A stretch of 64,000 bases of DNA, taken from positions 1,798,001 through 1,862,000 of the forward strand of contig OZ024846.1 in assembly GCA_964017145.1 (NCBI GenBank), written 5' to 3'. Made by a program: the position numbers and the translations under genes. The notes below the pieces were generated by a model that searched no databases, was not told the DNA's origin, and saw only the letters and a list, made by a program, of their open reading frames with translations. Origin of the DNA: Agrocybe praecox (taxonomy: Eukaryota > Basidiomycota > Agaricomycetes > Agaricales > Agrocybaceae). Position 1 is the stretch's first letter. The number at the start of each line of letters is the position of its first letter. This document shows positions 58,634 to 64,000 of this stretch, piece after piece.

Positions 58634-61580
58634 CGCTCCAGAGACCACAAACACAGACACAGACACGAGATATCCACAAAAATCAGCGACACCTCGTCAG
58701 GACGAACAACTAGGACGAATTGGAGACACGAGAAGGCATAGAACGTCGCTCGAGAGTCCTGGACCTAGTATAAGCCAGTCATAAGCCGTGTCCAACGAAT
58801 TAATGAATGCAGAGAGACCAGATATAAGCTACTTGTTCAATACTGCCCGCACCGAAGAGTATTGAATATTGCGCAAGTCCTCAACAATATTCAGTCGCAA
58901 AGCGCGATGAACTTGAACTGGCGATGAACAGGTTTGATTTTGCTGCTTTTATTTGCATCAAATTTAAACCTTACGTCATCACTACTGAAGCCCAGTGAAA
59001 ACGCGTTTTTTCCAGATCGAACGAAATAGATCTATATATAAAGTGACATGCGTGAACTAAGGTGATCTATCCAAATCGAACCCACTTTGTTCTGCTTCGC
59101 TTTTGGTTCTTTAATTGCTATATCAAATTCCAGACAGGTCGAGCGACATCGATTTCACGGGCTATTCACATGTAAAAATTACCGGCCAGTAACCTATCCA
59201 CTTTTCCCTCCAAGTTAAATAATTCGGCTTGCTCTGACCCCGCAGAGTCACATGATGGCCGCGTCGTTTCTTGAATCAGACCAACAGCGAAGTGGAAAAC
59301 CGTTCTTGCCTTCTCTCCCTCACTGTCACTGTAATGACCTATTCTAGCTTGTGTCCACCGCTTCATGCCTTCCCCTATCCTGTTCCCTCCCATAAAACAC
59401 TATAGCACTGTTGACAGGTGCATTTATGGCGTTTCTTTGATGGTTTCGTACATAAACCCCTGTTCATTCCAAAAACATGGGGTACAACGTACAAAAACCG
59501 CTTTGGATGCCTTCGGCACGCATGACAGAGTAAAAAAACATTGGGAAAGGTAAGTCTATGTACTTTTACTCGTGAAAAGAACAGTTTGACTGAATATATG
59601 CGCATATATGCGCCGCTTTATGATATATTCGACGCATATATGACGTGAATATGGCAAACATTACACATTTTACGCATAAATGCTGTCAATTACTAATTAT
59701 GTTTTTCCAGAAGCTTTTTGTCAATGACGTGCATGTAAATAAAGTCTGCAGATTAACGACTGCAGGTATTATGGCAGGTGTAATGCCCAAGGTACCTGTT
59801 TACTTCACTCTATGTACGCTATTTCGTTTACTTTACCAGTTTTTAGGTTGAAGCGAGAAAAATTGCATAGCGGCTGCAAATCTCCTCTCAGTTGAACTGT
59901 TGGGTAACGCTCTGAGAAACTGCATTCTATATAAAATAACTTATAAGTCCCATATACTTTCTAGGATCGGTTCTACGACGCTCGGTTTACCTCAATTCAC
60001 GTTCCGGACTTCATATTATTCTTTCAACTCCATTGGCGCGCCGGTTTGGCCTTGTACTGTGCGGTATCTTCCCCTGATTCGATTTCGCCATATCAGTTCA
60101 ACAACTTGTTTCTAAGCCAATCGATGTGGCTCGAGGCCGTGGATACGTCCATAACTATATCTGGCTATATACACCTACATTTTATACTTATTATGTGATT
60201 GTACTTTGATATAACTGGTTCAATACGACTCGATTTTGGATGTAACGAGATCGAGAATTGCGCCAAACGTCGAACCAAATACAATTGGTTGTATTGCTCT
60301 ATATTTGGCTCAATTTGACTAGACCGCATTTTCACTGGGACTGAAGGCCGGTACTGAGCGCTGAGCGTTGAGCAGCTCGATGTCCTCGCATTCGCATCCT
60401 GCTTACTTCAAACGCTCACGAATTTCAAAAAATTTCACGCCTTTCTTAAGCAAAATCTTCATCGTCAGCTTCAACTCTCACTTCACAGAAAAAGGACAAA
60501 AGGACACAACGGTCCCCAAAAAACCAAATGTGATTATAACAATCATGAAAGAAAAGGAGAAGGAAAAGAAAAAAGGAAGAAAAAAAGGAAACAGGACAGA
60601 GCTAGCTACACAGTATACGCAAGTACAGACAAAAGCAAGGTGAAACAAAAATGCATGAATGTGTCGTGTGTATAGACCCAAATCTTGCACAGAAAAAAAA
60701 AAACCGGGAGAGATGAGACTGGAGACCGAAAACCGAATTAGGATGAGGAACAGTACACGGGGTTGTAGGCTGCGGCGGATGGTAGTGAGGAGTAAGGGTG
60801 GGCGTGAAGAGGGGAAAGGGGGAGGATGACTCGGATAAGGGGGGGGATAGGTCGTAGGTTTTTAACACAGTTTGTACATGGGCATGAAAAAAGGAAAAGA
60901 AAATATTCGTGATGTTGTAAAAATGATGAATAAGAGGAAGAGTGATGAGAGAGAGAAGAAAGTAAGGGAAAAAAATGCGAAGAACGAAATGAAATTAAAA
61001 GATATGCTAAGGAAAAAGAAAAGAGGAAAGAGGAGAATTTGACACCACCCAAAACGTCCAGATCCATAAATTATCCACACGGCGAGGAGGGCGGAGAATC
61101 GAAGAATAGTTAATGCAGGAAAATCGTCCCAAAAAAAACGACGGCGGGTTGCAATAGGTGACCAGTTTTAGACGGATAGCAGGGCGCCAAATATACAGCC
61201 GTACCCTTCCCTCCATGGTCGACGTAGAATGGACGAAAATGCCATCCCAAGTTCAACGACCAGGTTCTGGTATATCCGCGTTACGCCTTTGTATCGAAAA
61301 TAACGCAGGATACATATGCACCATCGCTGGACGAAGTCGCAAGTTGGGTATGTAACCCCAACCGCAACGCATCATTCGCTGGGTTCCACATGGGACTTTT
61401 TCCCGACCTCTCATTTTCTCCGCAAGCCCTTCGGTACCTCCAAAATTAGCGCACATTTTGATACCAAAGAGACGCGCTCGCCGCCCGAGTTAATCCCAAA
61501 AAAAAAGGAAAAGAACATGCAAAAACCCCAATTCCCAATTCCCGAAAACTGCAGAATTCAAGCGAACGATAGGATGGATT
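58634..61580. other. Long intergenic region; purine-rich near MED19 end
   Basis: About 2.9 kb without a supported gene. 59,594-59,613 is a perfect 10-bp tandem duplication (ATATATGCGC twice) containing the 14-bp palindrome GCGCATATATGCGC at 59,600-59,613. From about 60,480 to 61,060 the plus strand is very purine-rich, so the MED19 3' side is pyrimidine-rich in its own sense; open minus frames there are Ser/Phe/Leu-biased and unconvincing. Confidence 0.45.
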
Positions 61581-63850
61581 TATACACCTTGAGGCGTAGG
61601 TTGTTGTTGTACTGGTGCGTTCACATCCCTCGCTTGACCCTGCATGTCCTTGAAACGGGGTAAACCATCAATACCCACAAAAACAAGGAACGAGAAATGA
61701 GGCGCACCAATTTCTGCTTCTTGCTCGGCCTTGGCCGAATATTCCCCGCGCCCGCTCTCATATTCATATTCGCCAATGGCCCATTCTGCTGTGGCTGCTG
61801 GTGTTGCGTACCCTGCTGCTGTGATTGCTGGTGATACGCGCCATTCCCATTAACCGTCCCATGTCCATTCGCATGCCCATTAACCACCCCATTACTATTA
61901 TTAACCGCACTCCCATCCTCCCTCTCCCTCTTTTTCCCTCGCTGCAGTTGCAGTTGTTGTTGCTGCTGCCGATCAACGTCCATAGGGGTCCCTGTCCTCA
62001 GTGGAACATTAGCTCCCGTCCTCTGCTGCTGCTGCTGCTGTCCGGCCCCAGTTTGCGTGGTAGGCGGCTTCCCAGATCCAGGTCTAGGAACAGCTGATCC
62101 CGGTCTGGGAACTGTCGATCCGGGCCTGGGAACCGTCGACGTCGGCCGGGAAAAACCAACTCCTCCCATTGTTGTTCCTGTTGTGGTTGTTGTTGCTCCT
62201 GTCGTTCCATGGTGGCCTCCCGAGACACCTCCGGCGGATCCCGTATTAGAACTAACATTCGAAGGCCCATTATTGACATTAACATTCGAACTCAAGTTAT
62301 TTGAGGGTGTCGGAATCGCTGACCCTGGACGTGGCGTGCTAACAGGCCGTGGCGTCCCAGCACTCGGTGTCCCAGACCCTCCCGTTTTATTGAGCCCTGG
62401 CTGAGCGGCTGACAAACGCCGACCATTGGCAACCGTAGGTACAGGCGCATGTACAGAGACAGGGGTAGGCGCCGACACTGACGGTGTATGCCCTCCAGGA
62501 AGGGGCGTTGAGGGGACGGAGTTCGTTGTTCCCAGAGGCGTTTGTAGGGGTAACTGCCCATTCTGAGCTTGTAATTTGGCAAGACGCTTGAGTTCTTTCT
62601 GTTGATTAGATAACGAGGGAACGGAAGTCGTAGGGAGATATGCGGAATGAGAAACATGCGACGTAGGAAATGTAAGGATAGAAGGAAATGTAAGCGCAAT
62701 CAATAAAATGTAATCATCCATCGCGACAGAGATAACGAAGAACGTACCCGTTTTTTCCGGTCCTCTCGGGCCTGTGCGGACTCGAGGATGAGAGTGTTGA
62801 CGTTCCACTATGATATACATCACACGGTGAGATTGAGGATAAAGAACGACGAAGGAAAGCGAAAGGGGACACTGAAGACGTAGCCGATGGGTAGTATGAA
62901 ATAAAAGAAAATACATACGCCTTTAATACCCTCCAAGCTAACCGTGAACGCATCTTCCTGGGTCTTGTAGTCAAACTGCCGCACACGAATATGTTGTTTT
63001 GGTGGAACAAGCATCACTTTCTGGAGGTTGTCGTCCTTTTTAAATGAGTGTTTACCTGAAAAAGTTGTGCCATGAGACATGTAGGAATGTCACAGCGACC
63101 GAAAAGGCTACGTACCAGGCACACCCTTTATCAAATGCTTGTACGAATTCTTCCTCTTTTTCTCTCCCTTGCCGCCTAACCCACCGTCCTCGTCGTCCAT
63201 ATCACCCACATCGCCATGATCTCCATCCGCTCCTAGGGCGCCCGCTGGAGTGCCGACGGTTCCACCACTAACATCTCTCGCCTTGCCCTTATCCACCCCT
63301 GTACTACCCATACCAGCCTGCGTGCCAGTATCCGCTGAGCCTGCATTGCCCCCTCCGTTTGATAGAGGGTGATTTTGATCAGCGCCGGTCGACGGATCGT
63401 CGCCTGGGAGCACAAAAGGTCTGACATAGCGATCATACGCGGAGACGAGGTTGAAACGCGCGAGGAGATCCTGGGTACTCGCCAGATGCTGCTTTGGAGG
63501 TGGGAAACCTGTAGTGTATGGCGAAAGTATATTGGAAGTTAAGGGTTTTGTGTTCCGGAGGGCATGTTCAAAGGGATCATTCGTCATATGTGTGGTAATG
63601 GGCGGGTGCAAGGGAAAGAAAAGTCAGAAAACGAGACATTCGATTGAGATATACGATGAGCATGGTTTGAAGGCAAGAAAAAGAAAGGGTAATTACCAGG
63701 AGGTGGAAGGAAAAGCAGGGGAGGTGGAGTGAGTTGCCTTGCAGGGGGTTGTGACATTGATTGTGAAGGGGGAGGGGAAGGGGAACTTGAATAATGAGGA
63801 ACCAAAAGCGAAGAAGGCCCAGCAACTGCGTTGGAGTATTCGCCGTTCAT
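61581..63850 (-). CDS. MED19: Mediator of RNA polymerase II transcription subunit 19
   Basis: A head-module subunit of Mediator, which links transcription factors to RNA polymerase II. One model starts at 63850 (MNGEYSNAVAGPSSLL), runs through a Pro-rich exon to LPPPG and splices to FPPPKQHLASTQDLLARFNL. An alternative start near 63,590 (MTNDPFEHALRNTKPL) reads into the same block. Core signatures are VSAYDRYVRPFVLPG, then KRKNSYKHLIKGVPGKHSFK, DNLQKVMLVPPKQHIRVRQF and WNVNTLILESAQAREDRKKR, KELKRLAKLQAQ. A long low-complexity part follows with PRPGS repeats, polyGln and NGHANGHG, then RPSKKQKL spliced to DMQGQARDVNAPVQQQPTPQ and a stop at 61581. The core matches fungal MED19 (Rox3). The low-complexity tail makes it longer than yeast Rox3, as usual in agarics. 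Confidence 0.87.
61760..62200 (-). repeat. Low-complexity and PRPGS-type repeats inside MED19
   Basis: Within the MED19 frame, PRPGS recurs about every 9-10 residues (TVPRPGSTVPRPGSAVPRPG), followed by two Gln runs and an NGHxNGH stretch. The underlying DNA shows CCTGG/CCAGG-type units near 62,085-62,145 and CTG runs near 61,795-62,045. These are coding repeats prone to length change. Confidence 0.8.
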
Positions 63851-64000
63851 CTCGACTGTAACTTTTCTCGAAAGACTCGAGAGACGGTGCCACACTAGGA
63901 TTACAATGAATCACCCAACAACGAGTGGGTCCGTTGTTGTCCTTTATTTGTCCTGGCTTAATAATAAAAATACATATTATACTATTTTAACTACTTCTAC
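63851..64000 (-). promoter_or_regulatory. Upstream region of MED19, cut by the window end
   Basis: The last 150 bases lie upstream of the MED19 start and end in an AT-rich stretch. The promoter is probably incomplete here. No motif is clear. Confidence 0.35.

Overview
The window reads as nuclear DNA of a mushroom-forming basidiomycete (Agaricomycetes). Nearly every gene is cut by many GT-AG introns of about 46-75 nt, exons can be tiny, and genes lie on both strands 0.2-2 kb apart. The gene content fits: a CBM1-linked GH5 endoglucanase, a GH79 glycosidase, a HET-domain protein, a long Zn2Cys6 regulator and an OPT transporter. No rRNA, tRNA, CRISPR array or intact transposon was seen. Exons were joined by eye from reading frame, splice signals and protein logic, so internal boundaries are predictions.

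Layout. 1.3-2.7 kb: orphan single-pass membrane protein. 4.8-8.7 kb: Zn2Cys6 transcription factor with 12 predicted exons. 8.9-20.9 kb: a metabolic block bounded by two inverted paralogues of a cytochrome b5-acyl-CoA dehydrogenase fusion. Between them lie an alpha-methylacyl-CoA racemase-like gene, a coiled-coil repeat gene whose 3' part looks damaged, and a secreted GH79 enzyme. 21-24 kb: a small doubtful gene, an atypical SDR protein and the signal peptidase subunit SPC3. 24.5-30.5 kb: ASA1 (WD repeat), an Sfp1-like zinc-finger regulator and a BSD2/NDFIP-type membrane adaptor. 31-36 kb: HET-domain protein and the splicing factor BUD13. 36-38.6 kb: MFS transporter. 40.7-44 kb: BAR/IMD-like protein with a long disordered tail. 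44-51 kb: cytosolic methionyl-tRNA synthetase, OPT transporter and a SARAF-like ER protein. 51.6-56 kb: GH5-CBM1 cellulase and an HSP20-like chaperone. 56-58.6 kb: unrecognised basic protein. 61.6-63.9 kb: Mediator subunit MED19.

How the genes relate. Most are independent housekeeping genes, several in head-to-head pairs with short shared promoters (SPC3/ASA1, MetRS/OPT). The exception is 8.9-20.9 kb. There a racemase that acts on 2-methylacyl-CoA sits next to a dehydrogenase whose active-site pattern resembles isovaleryl/long-chain acyl-CoA dehydrogenases, and a second dehydrogenase copy lies about 7 kb away. This suggests a branched-chain or otherwise unusual acyl-CoA oxidation locus. The two dehydrogenase copies differ in intron content, and each appears to carry a microexon (16 nt in one, 4 nt in the other). 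These are the most unusual structures in the window.
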